A DNA stretch of 64,000 nucleotides, from positions 1,240,001-1,304,000 of the forward strand of contig NZ_CP013372.1 of the NCBI RefSeq assembly GCF_001522585.2, read 5' to 3'. Under the pieces are notes generated by a model. That model worked only from the letters and a program-made list of their open reading frames with translations. It was not told the origin of the DNA and made no database searches. Origin of the DNA: Burkholderia sp. NRF60-BP8. GTDB taxonomy: Bacteria; Pseudomonadota; Gammaproteobacteria; Burkholderiales; Burkholderiaceae. This document shows positions 17,085 through 25,127 of this stretch, one piece after another (the stretch's first letter is position 1; the number at the start of each line of letters is the position of its first letter). A program made the translations under genes and the position numbers.

Positions 17085-18119
17085 TTACCCCAGTACGTTG
17101 GCATAGACCTGCTGCGCGAAGCGCTGCGGGTCCGTGCTCTTCTTCAGCACGCTGATGCGGCGGAAATCGTCCGCATAGAACGCGATTTCCTGCTGCAGGT
17201 CGACGTTGGTCGGGTGATGCGTGTAGGTGAGCGTCGCGTACAGCTTGCGCAGATCCTCGGGGCTGATCTTCGGCGAATACTTCGCGAACACCTTCGCGGC
17301 TTCGTTCGGGTTGTCGTGCGTGTACTCGGTGGCCTGCACGATCGAGCGCGCGAGCGCGGCGGCCGACGGCCGGTCGTTGCGCACGAGGTCGCCGCGCGCG
17401 CCGATCACGCAGCACACCTTGCGCGCGTATTCGCCGGACAGGTTGGTCGCGAGTTCGGTATACGCGCCGTTGCTGCGCTTTTCGAGCAGGTAGAGATTCG
17501 GGTCGCCGTCGGCGATCGCATGGATTTCGCCCTTGTCGACCGCGACGCCGAGCAGGTCGGCCGGATACTGCCGCCACGTGATGTCGCGCTCGGGATCGAT
17601 GCCGTTCTTCGCGAGCAGGATCGAGAAGAAGTGCTTGCCGGGCGCGGCCAGATCGCTGACGCCGACCGTCTTGCCCTTGAGCGCCTGCAGCGTCGTGACG
17701 CCGGCCGCCTTCGCGCCGAGCAGCCGCACGCAGCCGCCGTGCGAGCTGCCGATGATCTTCACGTCGAAGCCGGCTTCGAGCGGCTTCAGCCAGCGGTGGA
17801 TCATCCCGACCGCCGCATCGGCCTTGCCGGTCGCGATCGATTCGAGCAACTGGTCGGTCGAGCCGCTGTAGTTGATCAGCTCGACTTTCAGCCCGTTTTT
17901 CTCGAAGAAGCCGCGCTCCTGCGCGACGACGATCGGCGTCAGGCAGAACGCGTTCTGGTTCCACGCGAACGTGAGTTTCTTCAGCGGCGGCGCGGACCAG
18001 GCCTTGCGGCCGAGCGTGATCGCCGGCACGGCGAGCGCCGCGGCGCCGGCCGCGCGCAGCAGCCGGCGGCGTCGGTCGTCGTGCGCGTCGGCGGGGATGG
18101 GTGCGGTGGTGTCGGTCAT
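17085..18119 (-). CDS. ABC substrate-binding protein, SsuA/NMT1 type
   Basis: A 344-residue binding protein. The N terminus DDRRRRLLRAAGAAALAVPAIT looks like a twin-arginine signal, ending near RKAWSA. The mature domain begins KKLTFAWNQNAFCLTPIVVAQE, the common start of the NMT1/SsuA fold. It contains SGSTDQLLESIATGKADAAVGM, the ligand-cleft region. GGAGAC lies upstream of ATG 18119. It is followed after 4 bp by the permease gene and preceded after 31 bp by the aldolase gene. Likely ligands are organosulfonates or related sulfur compounds, inferred from the LLM monooxygenase in the same operon. Confidence 0.9.
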   Translation of the reverse strand: MTDTTAPIPADAHDDRRRRLLRAAGAAALAVPAITLGRKAWSAPPLKKLTFAWNQNAFCLTPIVVAQERGFFEKNGLKVELINYSGSTDQLLESIATGKADAAVGMIHRWLKPLEAGFDVKIIGSSHGGCVRLLGAKAAGVTTLQALKGKTVGVSDLAAPGKHFFSILLAKNGIDPERDITWRQYPADLLGVAVDKGEIHAIADGDPNLYLLEKRSNGAYTELATNLSGEYARKVCCVIGARGDLVRNDRPSAAALARSIVQATEYTHDNPNEAAKVFAKYSPKISPEDLRKLYATLTYTHHPTNVDLQQEIAFYADDFRRISVLKKSTDPQRFAQQVYANVLG

Positions 18120-18150
18120 GGTCTGGTCTCCGGTGTGGCGCGAGAGCGGC

Positions 18151-18990
18151 TCAGTCGAGCAGGTCGGGTTCGTCGGCGACGACGCGTGCGAACAGGCTGT
18201 CGAACGCGTGCAGCGCGCCGTCGGGGCCGCCGATCTGGCCGTGCGTGTGGCGCGCGGTTTCGTGATCGATCGGCTGCGGCGTGCCGGCCGCTTCGGCCAG
18301 CAACTGCGTGTGCGCGGCGTTGTCGAGCGCGATGTACCACCACGCGGCGGCCTCGACCGTCGGGCCGGCCGTCAGGATGCCGTGGTTCTTCAGGATCACG
18401 CCCTTGTGCGTGGTGCCGTCCGGCTTCGCGAGCGCATCGGCGATCCGTGCGCCTTCGCCGGTGTCGACGACCATCCCCGTGAAGTCGTCGAACAGCGCGT
18501 GGTCTTCGTAGAACACGCAGGCGTCCTGCGTGAGCGGATCGAGCGGGCGGCCGAGCGTCGACCACGCCTTGCCGTACGTCGAATGCGTGTGCGCGGCGGC
18601 GACGACGTGCGGATGGGCTTCGTGGATCGCCGCATGGATCGCGAACGCGGCCTTGTTCAGCGGCCGCTTGCCGATCGCGGTTTCGCCGCGCGCGTTGACG
18701 AGCAGCAGGTCGGAGACCTTGATCTGCGAGAAATGCACGCCGAGCGGGTTCACCCAGAAATGATCGGGCAGCTCCGGATCGCGCGCGGTGATGTGGCCGG
18801 CGAGGCCCGACGCGAAGCCGAAGCGCGCGAACAGGCGGAACGCGGCCGCGAGCCGCTCCTGGCGGTGGCGGCGCTCGGCGGCCACGTCGACGCGCGGCGC
18901 GGGCGGATCGAACCAGAAGTGCTGGCGCGGGGTGTCGGCGAGCACGAGGCCCGATGCGGTGCGCCCGGGCGAGGAAAGGACGGCGGACAT
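18151..18990 (-). CDS. Class II aldolase/adducin family protein
   Basis: A 279-residue zinc-dependent aldolase-fold protein. The metal ligands are visible as HTH in VVAAAHTHSTYGKAW and a third His in ILKNHGILTAGP, and the catalytic acidic region is intact. The start ATG at 18990 has GAGGAGCG upstream. The family includes sugar-phosphate aldolases, 5-methylthioribulose-1-phosphate dehydratase and related C-C or C-O lyases. It lies 16 bp after the monooxygenase gene and 31 bp before the binding protein, so it is part of the operon. A role in breaking down the carbon skeleton left after desulfonation is inference; its sub-branch is of unknown substrate. Confidence 0.88.
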   Translation of the reverse strand: MSAVLSSPGRTASGLVLADTPRQHFWFDPPAPRVDVAAERRHRQERLAAAFRLFARFGFASGLAGHITARDPELPDHFWVNPLGVHFSQIKVSDLLLVNARGETAIGKRPLNKAAFAIHAAIHEAHPHVVAAAHTHSTYGKAWSTLGRPLDPLTQDACVFYEDHALFDDFTGMVVDTGEGARIADALAKPDGTTHKGVILKNHGILTAGPTVEAAAWWYIALDNAAHTQLLAEAAGTPQPIDHETARHTHGQIGGPDGALHAFDSLFARVVADEPDLLD

Positions 18991-19006
18991 GATCAGGTAT
19001 CGCTCC

Positions 19007-20092
19007 TCAGGCGGCACGGCGCGCCGCGTCGCGGGCGGCGACGGCGCCGCGCACGCGCGGAATCAGTTCGCGGCCGTAGTCGATCGCGTCGTCCAGCGGA
19101 TCGAAGCCGCGGATCAGGAAGGTCGTCACGCCGAGGTCGTAGTAGTCGAGCAGCGCGTCGGCGACCTGTTCGGGCGTGCCGACGAGCGCCGTCGAATTCG
19201 AGCGCGCGCCGGTGAGCTTCGCGATCTCGGTCCACAGCCGCTTGTCCACCCGCGAGCCGCGTTCGGCCGCGGCGAGCAGGCGGCGTGCGCCTTCGCTCTG
19301 CTGCGGGCCGCCGGCGCCCAGGCCGGCCGCTTCGCGCAGCCGGCGCGTTTCGTCGAGGATGCGGTGCGCACGCGCCCACGCTTCGTCCTCGGTCGCCGCG
19401 AGGATCGGCCGGAACGACACGGAGAAGCGCACCTGACGGCCGTGCCTGGCGGCTTCGGCGCGCACGCGCGTCGTCAGGTCGCGCACCTGGTCGAGCGATT
19501 CGCCCCACAGCGCGTAGACGTCCGCGTGCTTGCCGGCCACCGCGAGCGCGGCTTCCGACGCGCCGCCGAAATAGATCGGCACGTGCGGCTGCTGGAACGG
19601 CTTCACTTCCGAAAAGCCCTGCTTGAAGCGGTAATGCGCGCCGTCGTGATCGAACGGCTGCGTTTCCGTCCAGATCCGTCGCAGGATGCCGAGGTATTCG
19701 TCGGTGCGTGCGTAGCGCGCGTCGTGATCGAGGAAATCGCCGTCGCGCTGCTGTTCGCTGTCCGAGCCGCCGGAGATGAAGTGCACGGCGAGCCGGCCGC
19801 GGCTGAACTGGTCGAGCGTCGCGATCTGCCGCGCGGCGAGCGTCGGCGCGGTGAAGCCCGGGCGATGCGCGAGCATGAAATGAATGCGCTCGGTCGCGGC
19901 CGCCGCGAACGCGATCGTCAGCGTCGCCGACGGGCCGGTCGAGTGATGCGGCACGAGAATCCGGTCGAAGCCGGCCGTTTCGTGGGCGCGGGCAAAGTCG
20001 CGCACATAGTCGGGATCGACCGCGGGGCCGGACGCCGGGTGGATTTCCGACTGCTTCTGGCTCTGGATCATGCCGATGAATTCGACGCTCAT
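19007..20092 (-). CDS. LLM-class flavin-dependent monooxygenase, SsuD-like
   Basis: A 361-residue bacterial luciferase-like monooxygenase. Features typical of alkanesulfonate monooxygenases are FDRILVPHHSTGPSATLTIA near residues 55-75, RLAVHFISGGSDSEQQRDGD, and PIYFGGASEAALAVAGKHAD. The enzyme would use FMNH2 and O2 to cleave a C-S bond to aldehyde and sulfite; no dedicated flavin reductase is encoded nearby. GGAG precedes ATG 20092. It is the first gene of the eight-gene minus-strand operon and its promoter lies in the 246-bp divergent region shared with the SfnB-like gene. Confidence 0.9.
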   Translation of the reverse strand: MSVEFIGMIQSQKQSEIHPASGPAVDPDYVRDFARAHETAGFDRILVPHHSTGPSATLTIAFAAAATERIHFMLAHRPGFTAPTLAARQIATLDQFSRGRLAVHFISGGSDSEQQRDGDFLDHDARYARTDEYLGILRRIWTETQPFDHDGAHYRFKQGFSEVKPFQQPHVPIYFGGASEAALAVAGKHADVYALWGESLDQVRDLTTRVRAEAARHGRQVRFSVSFRPILAATEDEAWARAHRILDETRRLREAAGLGAGGPQQSEGARRLLAAAERGSRVDKRLWTEIAKLTGARSNSTALVGTPEQVADALLDYYDLGVTTFLIRGFDPLDDAIDYGRELIPRVRGAVAARDAARRAA

Positions 20093-20338
20093 CTGGGTCT
20101 CCGGTGCAGGGACGTTTCCGGCGCGCGGCCGGGCAGGAATGGAGCGCAGGTTAACGCCGGGATCATGCGGAATGGAAATAATCAATCCCGATTTGAATAT
20201 CAGATTTGCATGGTTTGGGGCCGCATGCGTTACGCATACGCTGTGGGCTCGCGAATGATCGGGCGCGCGTTGGCGCAGGCTTTGCCGCCGCTGTCGTTTT
20301 ACGCCGCCGTGTTCGAACTACCCAGGGAATCCGTTTCG
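20093..20338. promoter_or_regulatory. Divergent promoter region between the sulfonate operon and the SfnB-like gene
   Basis: This 246-bp gap drives two outward transcription units. It has an unusually AT-rich stretch at about 20168-20215, expected for promoters and LysR-type activator (CysB/SsuR) sites, and a short perfect inverted repeat ATGCGT-T-ACGCAT at 20225-20237. I could not identify a convincing -24/-12 sigma-54 element. The activator identity is inference. Confidence 0.5.
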
Positions 20339-21697
20339 ATGTCCGCCAGCCTTGCCGCTTCCTCGCCGTCACGGCAGCCTGCACTGCGTGTCCTGCCTGC
20401 CATTGCCGAAGCCACTGCCGAAGCCTCCGCCGAAGCGTCCGCCGAGACGAGCGATACGCGCCTCGCCGCGCTGCTCGAACGCCTCGCCCCCGAACTCGCC
20501 GCCGATGCGGCCCGCAACGACGTCGAAGGCCGCTTTCCGCACGAGAATTTCGCGCGGCTGCATCGTGCCGGGCTGATCGCGCAGGTCGTGCCGCGCGAGC
20601 ATGGCGGCGCGGGGGCGACGCTTGCGCGGGCGAGCCGGATCGTCGCCGCCGTCGCGCGGGCCGATCCGGCGACCGCGCTGGTGCTGACGATGACGTATCT
20701 GCAGCATCGCGCGCTCGGCCGCGCCGATAACCGCTGGCCGGCCCAGGTGCGGCGCGCGGTGTTCGACAGCGCGGTCGCGCACGGCGCGCTGATCAATGCG
20801 TTGCGCGTCGAGCCTGCGCTCGGTTCGCCGTCGCGCGGCGGGCTGCCGGCGACCGTTGCGCGCCGCGTTGCCGACGGCTGGCGGCTGTCGGGCCACAAGC
20901 TCTACAGCACCGGGATTCCGGCGCTGCGCTGGCTGGCCGTGTGGGCGCGCACCGACGAACCGGCGCCGCGCGTCGGCGTGTTTCTCGTGCCGCGCGACCG
21001 CGATACCGACGGCGAGCGCATCCGCGTGATCGAAAGCTGGAATCACCTCGGCCTGCGCGCATCCGGAAGCCATGAAGTCGTATTCGACGAGGTGCCGCTG
21101 CCGGCCGATCACGCGGTCGACGTGCGCGCGCCGGACGCATGGAACGTGTCGGCTGCCACGCACGCGGATGCCGACGCGCAGGCGGACCAGCAGGCGTGGA
21201 TGGTCGCGCTGCTCGGCAGCCTGTACGACGCGGTCGCGCGCGCGTCGCGCGACTGGCTGGTCGAATTCGCGACGACGCGCGCCCCGAGCGGGCTCGGCGC
21301 ACCGCTCGCGACGCTGCCGCGCGTACAGGAAGCGGTCGGCGAAATCGAGGGCTGGCTGCACACGAATCGCGTGCTGCTCGACGATCACGTCGCGCGCACC
21401 GATGCGGGCAACGCGCCGTCGGCGACGACCAGCGGCCTCGTCAAACGCACCGTGACCGAGCAGGCGATCCGGACGGTCGAGCAGGCGCTGAAGCTGTCGG
21501 GCAATCACGGGCTGAGCCGCGGCAATCCGCTCGAACGCCACTATCGCGACGTGCTGTGCAGTCGTGTGCATACGCCGCAGGACGATGCGATCGCGGTGGC
21601 GGCGGGGCGGGCGGTGCTCGATGCGGCGACGCGCGGGGGAGCGAACGCGGACGCCACGTCACGCAACGGGGGCGAACGCGGCCGACATGATGCGTGA
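20339..21697 (+). CDS. SfnB-type acyl-CoA dehydrogenase-like flavoprotein (sulfur acquisition oxidoreductase)
   Basis: A 452-residue protein with the acyl-CoA dehydrogenase fold: N-terminal helical domain, central beta domain (DGWRLSGHKLYSTGIPALRW), and C-terminal helices ending with NHGLSRGNPLERHYRDVL. This is the DszC/SfnB group of FMNH2-dependent monooxygenases used for dimethylsulfone or other organosulfur compounds, rather than true fatty-acid enzymes. ATG 20339 is chosen because family similarity begins soon after. A low-complexity Ala/Glu/Ser segment near residues 21-38 arises from a 12-bp DNA repeat and varies freely in such proteins. It is divergent from the sulfonate operon, consistent with joint sulfur-starvation control. 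Confidence 0.88.
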   Translation: MSASLAASSPSRQPALRVLPAIAEATAEASAEASAETSDTRLAALLERLAPELAADAARNDVEGRFPHENFARLHRAGLIAQVVPREHGGAGATLARASRIVAAVARADPATALVLTMTYLQHRALGRADNRWPAQVRRAVFDSAVAHGALINALRVEPALGSPSRGGLPATVARRVADGWRLSGHKLYSTGIPALRWLAVWARTDEPAPRVGVFLVPRDRDTDGERIRVIESWNHLGLRASGSHEVVFDEVPLPADHAVDVRAPDAWNVSAATHADADAQADQQAWMVALLGSLYDAVARASRDWLVEFATTRAPSGLGAPLATLPRVQEAVGEIEGWLHTNRVLLDDHVARTDAGNAPSATTSGLVKRTVTEQAIRTVEQALKLSGNHGLSRGNPLERHYRDVLCSRVHTPQDDAIAVAAGRAVLDAATRGGANADATSRNGGERGRHDA

Positions 21698-21767
21698 GCC
21701 GGAGCGGGTTGCCGCGCGCGGCAACGGCGCGACGCGACGCGGGCGCCGCGCGGCCGCGCGGGCCGCG

Positions 21768-22685
21768 TTATGCGGCCTTGTCGTGCGATTGCTCGGGCAG
21801 CGCGAATGCCGTGCGCGCATGCGCGGCGACGGCCGCGAGCGGCGCATCGAAGCGGGCCGCATCGTGCCGGCGCAGCAGCCACAGGTCGATCTGCGGCTTG
21901 AAATCGGCGAGCGGCACGATGTCGAGCGCGTCGCGCAGCGGGCTGCGTTCGACGAGCGGCAGCGGCATCAATCCGAGGCCGACGCCGTTTGCAACGCTTT
22001 GCAGTTGCAGGTCGCGGCCGTACGCATCGAGCGTGACCGGCATCGGCAGGCCCTGCGCGTCGAGCGCACGCCGCAAGCCCGCACGAAAGCCGCAGCCGTC
22101 CGGATTGAGCACCCAGCCGCGCGCGTGGCAATCGGCGAGCCGATAGCTACGGCGCGGCCAGTCGCCCTTGCGGCCGACCGCGACGAGCCGCGTGGCCAGC
22201 AACCGAACGCCGTCGACCTGCGCCGGCAGCACCATCTCGCGCGCGAGGAAGACCAGCGCCGCATCGAGTTCGCGGCGCGCGATGCGCTCGACGAGCTGGC
22301 CGCCCCATGCGGTCGTGACGTGCGTCGCGAGCGCGGGCCACTGCGCGGCGAGCTCCGCGATGAGCGCCGGCAGCATCAGCTCGCCGAGCCCTTGCGTGAG
22401 CCCGATCCGGAATTCGCCGGCGGGCGGTTGCTCGCCGGCCGTCAGTTCGCGCAGCGCGTCGACCTCGCGCAGGATCGCGCGACATTGCTCGAACACCTGC
22501 CGGCCGATGTCGGTCGGGCGCGGCGGCTTCGTGTTGCGGTCGAGCAGCGTCACGCCGAGCGCTCCCTCGAGATTCTGGACGCGCCGCGTGATCGCGGGCT
22601 GCGTCATCCCGAGCTCGGCCGCGGCCTGGCTCAGGGTCTGGCAGCGGACGACCGCTGCAAAAGCATCGATATCGCTAATTTTCAT
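21768..22685 (-). CDS. LysR-family regulator of the 3-mercaptopropionate dioxygenase locus
   Basis: A 305-residue LysR protein. The HTH is at residues 1-60 (MKISDIDAFAAVVRCQTLSQ, then TQPAITRRVQNLE), followed by the two-lobed periplasmic-binding-like effector domain. ATG 22685 is used because LysR alignments start there; the frame runs 19 codons further upstream. It is divergent from the dioxygenase/rhodanese genes with only 74 bp between start codons. The order LysR, thiol dioxygenase, multi-domain rhodanese matches what I recall of P. aeruginosa PA2601-PA2603, so it is probably the local activator. The effector is unknown. Confidence 0.9.
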   Translation of the reverse strand: MKISDIDAFAAVVRCQTLSQAAAELGMTQPAITRRVQNLEGALGVTLLDRNTKPPRPTDIGRQVFEQCRAILREVDALRELTAGEQPPAGEFRIGLTQGLGELMLPALIAELAAQWPALATHVTTAWGGQLVERIARRELDAALVFLAREMVLPAQVDGVRLLATRLVAVGRKGDWPRRSYRLADCHARGWVLNPDGCGFRAGLRRALDAQGLPMPVTLDAYGRDLQLQSVANGVGLGLMPLPLVERSPLRDALDIVPLADFKPQIDLWLLRRHDAARFDAPLAAVAAHARTAFALPEQSHDKAA

Positions 22686-22725
22686 GTTTGTTCTGCATGG
22701 TCTTTCCGGTGCATCATGACGATTC

Positions 22726-22747
22726 ATCATATTCGGCATCATATTCG
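22726..22747. repeat. Tandem ATCATATTCG repeats upstream of the dioxygenase gene
   Basis: ATCATATTCG occurs at 22726-22735 and again at 22738-22747 (12-bp period), just before the GGAGA ribosome-binding site and inside the 74-bp LysR/dioxygenase intergenic region. The AT-rich sequence stands out from its surroundings and could be part of a regulator site or the -10 region. Confidence 0.5.
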
Positions 22748-22759
22748 AGGAGACGGCCG

Positions 22760-23326
22760 ATGAGTACGCTTTCGTTGCAGCAGACGCCGCTGCGTCCGTT
22801 CGTCGAGGGTCTGGATGCGCTGCTCGCGTCCGGCGCGGACGAGGCGCGCATTCTCGACGAGGGCGGCGCGCTGCTCGCCGCGCTCGTCGAACACGACGAC
22901 TGGTTGCCCGACGCGTTCGCGCAGCCCGATCCCGAACGCTATCGGCAGTACCTGCTGCATCTCGACCCGGACGAGCGCTTCTCGGTCGTCAGCTTCGTGT
23001 GGGGGCCCGGCCAGACGACGCCGATCCACGACCACACGGTGTGGGGGCTGATCGGGATGCTGCGCGGCGGCGAGTTCTCGCAGCCGTACCGGTTCGACGC
23101 GGCCGGCAAGCCGGTGCCCGCGGGCGACGCCGTGCGGCTCCGGCCGGGCGAGGTCGAGGCCGTGTCGCCGCGCATCGGCGACGTGCATCGCGTGACCAAT
23201 GCGTTCGCCGACCGCGTATCGATCAGCATCCACGTGTACGGCGCGAACATCGGCAAGGTCGAGCGCGCGGTGTACCTGGACGACGGTACCGTGAAGCCTT
23301 TCGTGTCCGGCTATTCGAATGCCTGA
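22760..23326 (+). CDS. Thiol dioxygenase, 3-mercaptopropionate dioxygenase (cysteine dioxygenase family)
   Basis: A 188-residue cupin dioxygenase. The iron ligands are H90 and H92 (TTPIHDHTVWG) and H143 (IGDVHRVTN). The surrounding sequence, VSFVWGPGQTTPIHDH and SISIHVYGANIGKVERAV, closely resembles what I remember of P. aeruginosa 3-mercaptopropionate dioxygenase (PA2602). The enzyme uses O2 and mononuclear Fe(II) to oxidise a thiol to a sulfinate. The ATG has AGGAGACG upstream. It is followed on the same strand by a rhodanese gene (105-bp gap) and faces a LysR gene. Distinguishing 3-mercaptopropionate from cysteine as main substrate needs biochemistry. Confidence 0.88.
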   Translation: MSTLSLQQTPLRPFVEGLDALLASGADEARILDEGGALLAALVEHDDWLPDAFAQPDPERYRQYLLHLDPDERFSVVSFVWGPGQTTPIHDHTVWGLIGMLRGGEFSQPYRFDAAGKPVPAGDAVRLRPGEVEAVSPRIGDVHRVTNAFADRVSISIHVYGANIGKVERAVYLDDGTVKPFVSGYSNA

Positions 23327-23431
23327 CGCGAAGCCCGCCCGCGCGGCTCGGTGCGGGTGCGTGCCAACAGGGCCCAACTCGAACCGTTCCGCTTTCTTCA
23401 TCGACTTCAACGTATTCAACCCAGAGACATC

Positions 23432-25057
23432 GTGACGCACTCCGCCGATTCCACTTCCCGTTTTCCCGTCGCGTCGTACCAGGACGTACGCGCGCGCCTG
23501 CTGGCCCGCGACGAGATCGCGCTGATCGACGTACGCGAGGAAGATCCGTACGCACAGGGCCATCCGCTGTGGGCCGCCAACTTTCCGTTGTCGAAGCTCG
23601 AACTCGACGCGTGGACGCGGATTCCGCGCCGCGACACGCCGATCGTCGTGTTCGGCGAAGCCGGCGGCGAGGATCTCGCGCCGCGCGCGGCCGCGACGCT
23701 CGCGCGGCTCGGCTACACCGACGTGCGGCTGCTCGACGGCGGGCTCGCCGGCTGGATCGCCGCGGGCGGCGAAGTGTTCATCGACGTGAACGTGCCGAGC
23801 AAGTCGTTCGGCGAATGGGTCGAAGCCGAGCGCCATACGCCGTCGCTGTCCGCGCAGGAGGTGCAGGCGCTGCTCGACGCGAAAGCCGATGTCGTGATCG
23901 TCGACGCGCGCCGCTTCGACGAATACCAGACGATGAACATCCCGACGTCGACGAGCGTGCCGGGCGCGGAACTCGTGCTGCGCGTGCGCGCGCTCGCGCC
24001 GGATCCGCACACGCAGGTGATCGTCAACTGCGCGGGCCGCACGCGCAGCATCATCGGCACGCAGTCGCTCGTCAACGCGGGGCTGCCGAATCCGGTCGCC
24101 GCGCTGCGCAACGGCACGATCGGCTGGACGCTGGCCGGCCAGACGCTCGAGCGCGGCGCGGCGCGCCGTTTTCCGGACGAAATCGACGCGACGCAGCGCG
24201 CCGAAGCGCGTCGGGCCGCCCGCGCGGTGGCCGAGCGCGCCGGCGTGCCGCGCATCGCGCTGGCCGACGTCGCGGCACTCGACGAACCGGGCCGCACGCT
24301 GTACCGCTTCGACGTGCGTACGCCGGAGGAATACGAAGCCGGCCACCTGCCGGGCTTCCTGAGCACGCCGGGCGGCCAGCTCGTGCAGGAGACCGATCAT
24401 CACGCGGCCGTGCGCGGCGCGCGGATCGTGCTGGCCGACGACGACGGCGTGCGCGCGGACATGACCGCGTCGTGGCTCGCGCAGATGGGCTGGGACGTGC
24501 GTGTCGTCGAACCGGCCGGCGCCGCGGCATTCGTCGAGCGCGGCCAGCCGCCGCGCGACGTGCCGGCGCCGCCGCCCGCGACCGACGTGTCGCCCGCGAC
24601 GCTGGCGGGCTGGCTGAAGGAGGCCGCGCCGGACGAACTCGCGATCGTCGACGTGACGGCCAGCGCGAACTACGTGAAGCGTCATGTCCCGGGCGCGTGG
24701 TTTGCCGTGCGCGCGCAACTGCGCGACGCGCTGGCGGCGATTCCGCCCGCGAAGCGCTACGTGTTCACGTGCGGATCGAGTTTGCTGGCGCGGTTCGCGG
24801 CGCACGACGCCCGCGCGCTGCTGCCGGCGTCGGCCGAGATCCGGGTGCTGACCGGCGGCACGGCCGCATGGATCGACGCCGGGCTGCCGCTGGAGAGCGG
24901 CGACACGCGTCTCGCGTCGCCGCGCGTCGATCGCTACCGGCGCCCGTACGAAGGCACCGACAACGCGGCGGCGGCGATGCAGGCGTATCTCGACTGGGAA
25001 TACGGGCTGGTCGACCAGTTGAAGCGGGACGGCACGCACTACTTCAACGTGATCTGA
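23432..25057 (+). CDS. Four-domain rhodanese-like sulfurtransferase
   Basis: A 541-residue protein made of four rhodanese domains (about residues 10-125, 130-265, 275-385 and 395-500). The catalytic-loop Cys is present in domain 2 (IVNCAGRTRS) and domain 4 (VFTCGSSLLAR). Domain 1 has Gly (VFGEAGGED) and domain 3 has Asp (LADDDGVRAD) at that place, so these two are probably structural or binding domains. The start is GTG at 23432, preceded by a weak GAGA site; no ATG fits before the first domain. It lies downstream of the thiol dioxygenase, as in Pseudomonas, and would handle sulfane sulfur or sulfite released in thiol breakdown. The last 45 residues (from about EGTDNAAAAM) are a conserved tail. 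Confidence 0.9.
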   Translation: MTHSADSTSRFPVASYQDVRARLLARDEIALIDVREEDPYAQGHPLWAANFPLSKLELDAWTRIPRRDTPIVVFGEAGGEDLAPRAAATLARLGYTDVRLLDGGLAGWIAAGGEVFIDVNVPSKSFGEWVEAERHTPSLSAQEVQALLDAKADVVIVDARRFDEYQTMNIPTSTSVPGAELVLRVRALAPDPHTQVIVNCAGRTRSIIGTQSLVNAGLPNPVAALRNGTIGWTLAGQTLERGAARRFPDEIDATQRAEARRAARAVAERAGVPRIALADVAALDEPGRTLYRFDVRTPEEYEAGHLPGFLSTPGGQLVQETDHHAAVRGARIVLADDDGVRADMTASWLAQMGWDVRVVEPAGAAAFVERGQPPRDVPAPPPATDVSPATLAGWLKEAAPDELAIVDVTASANYVKRHVPGAWFAVRAQLRDALAAIPPAKRYVFTCGSSLLARFAAHDARALLPASAEIRVLTGGTAAWIDAGLPLESGDTRLASPRVDRYRRPYEGTDNAAAAMQAYLDWEYGLVDQLKRDGTHYFNVI

Positions 25058-25067
25058 CAGACGCGGG

Positions 25068-25106
25068 GCGACCGGGCACGGCACGTCGTGCGCGGCGCCC
25101 GGTCGC
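25068..25106 (+). terminator. Long hairpin between convergent genes
   Basis: GCGACCGGGC (25068-25077) pairs perfectly with GCCCGGTCGC (25097-25106), 10 bp after the rhodanese stop and 21 bp from the end of the opposing gene. It lacks a U tract but its place suggests a shared transcription barrier. Confidence 0.5.
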
Positions 25107-25127
25107 GATGCGGGTGGGTGCTTCGTA

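Noticed and set aside
18788..20338. Upstream extension of the SfnB-like frame by about 517 codons
   Set aside because: It runs antisense through the LLM and aldolase genes; family similarity begins only at 20339.
20093..20338. A sigma-54 promoter for the SfnB-like gene
   Set aside because: The nearest GG...GC pair has a 9-bp spacer instead of 10 and lacks the TGGCAC pattern.
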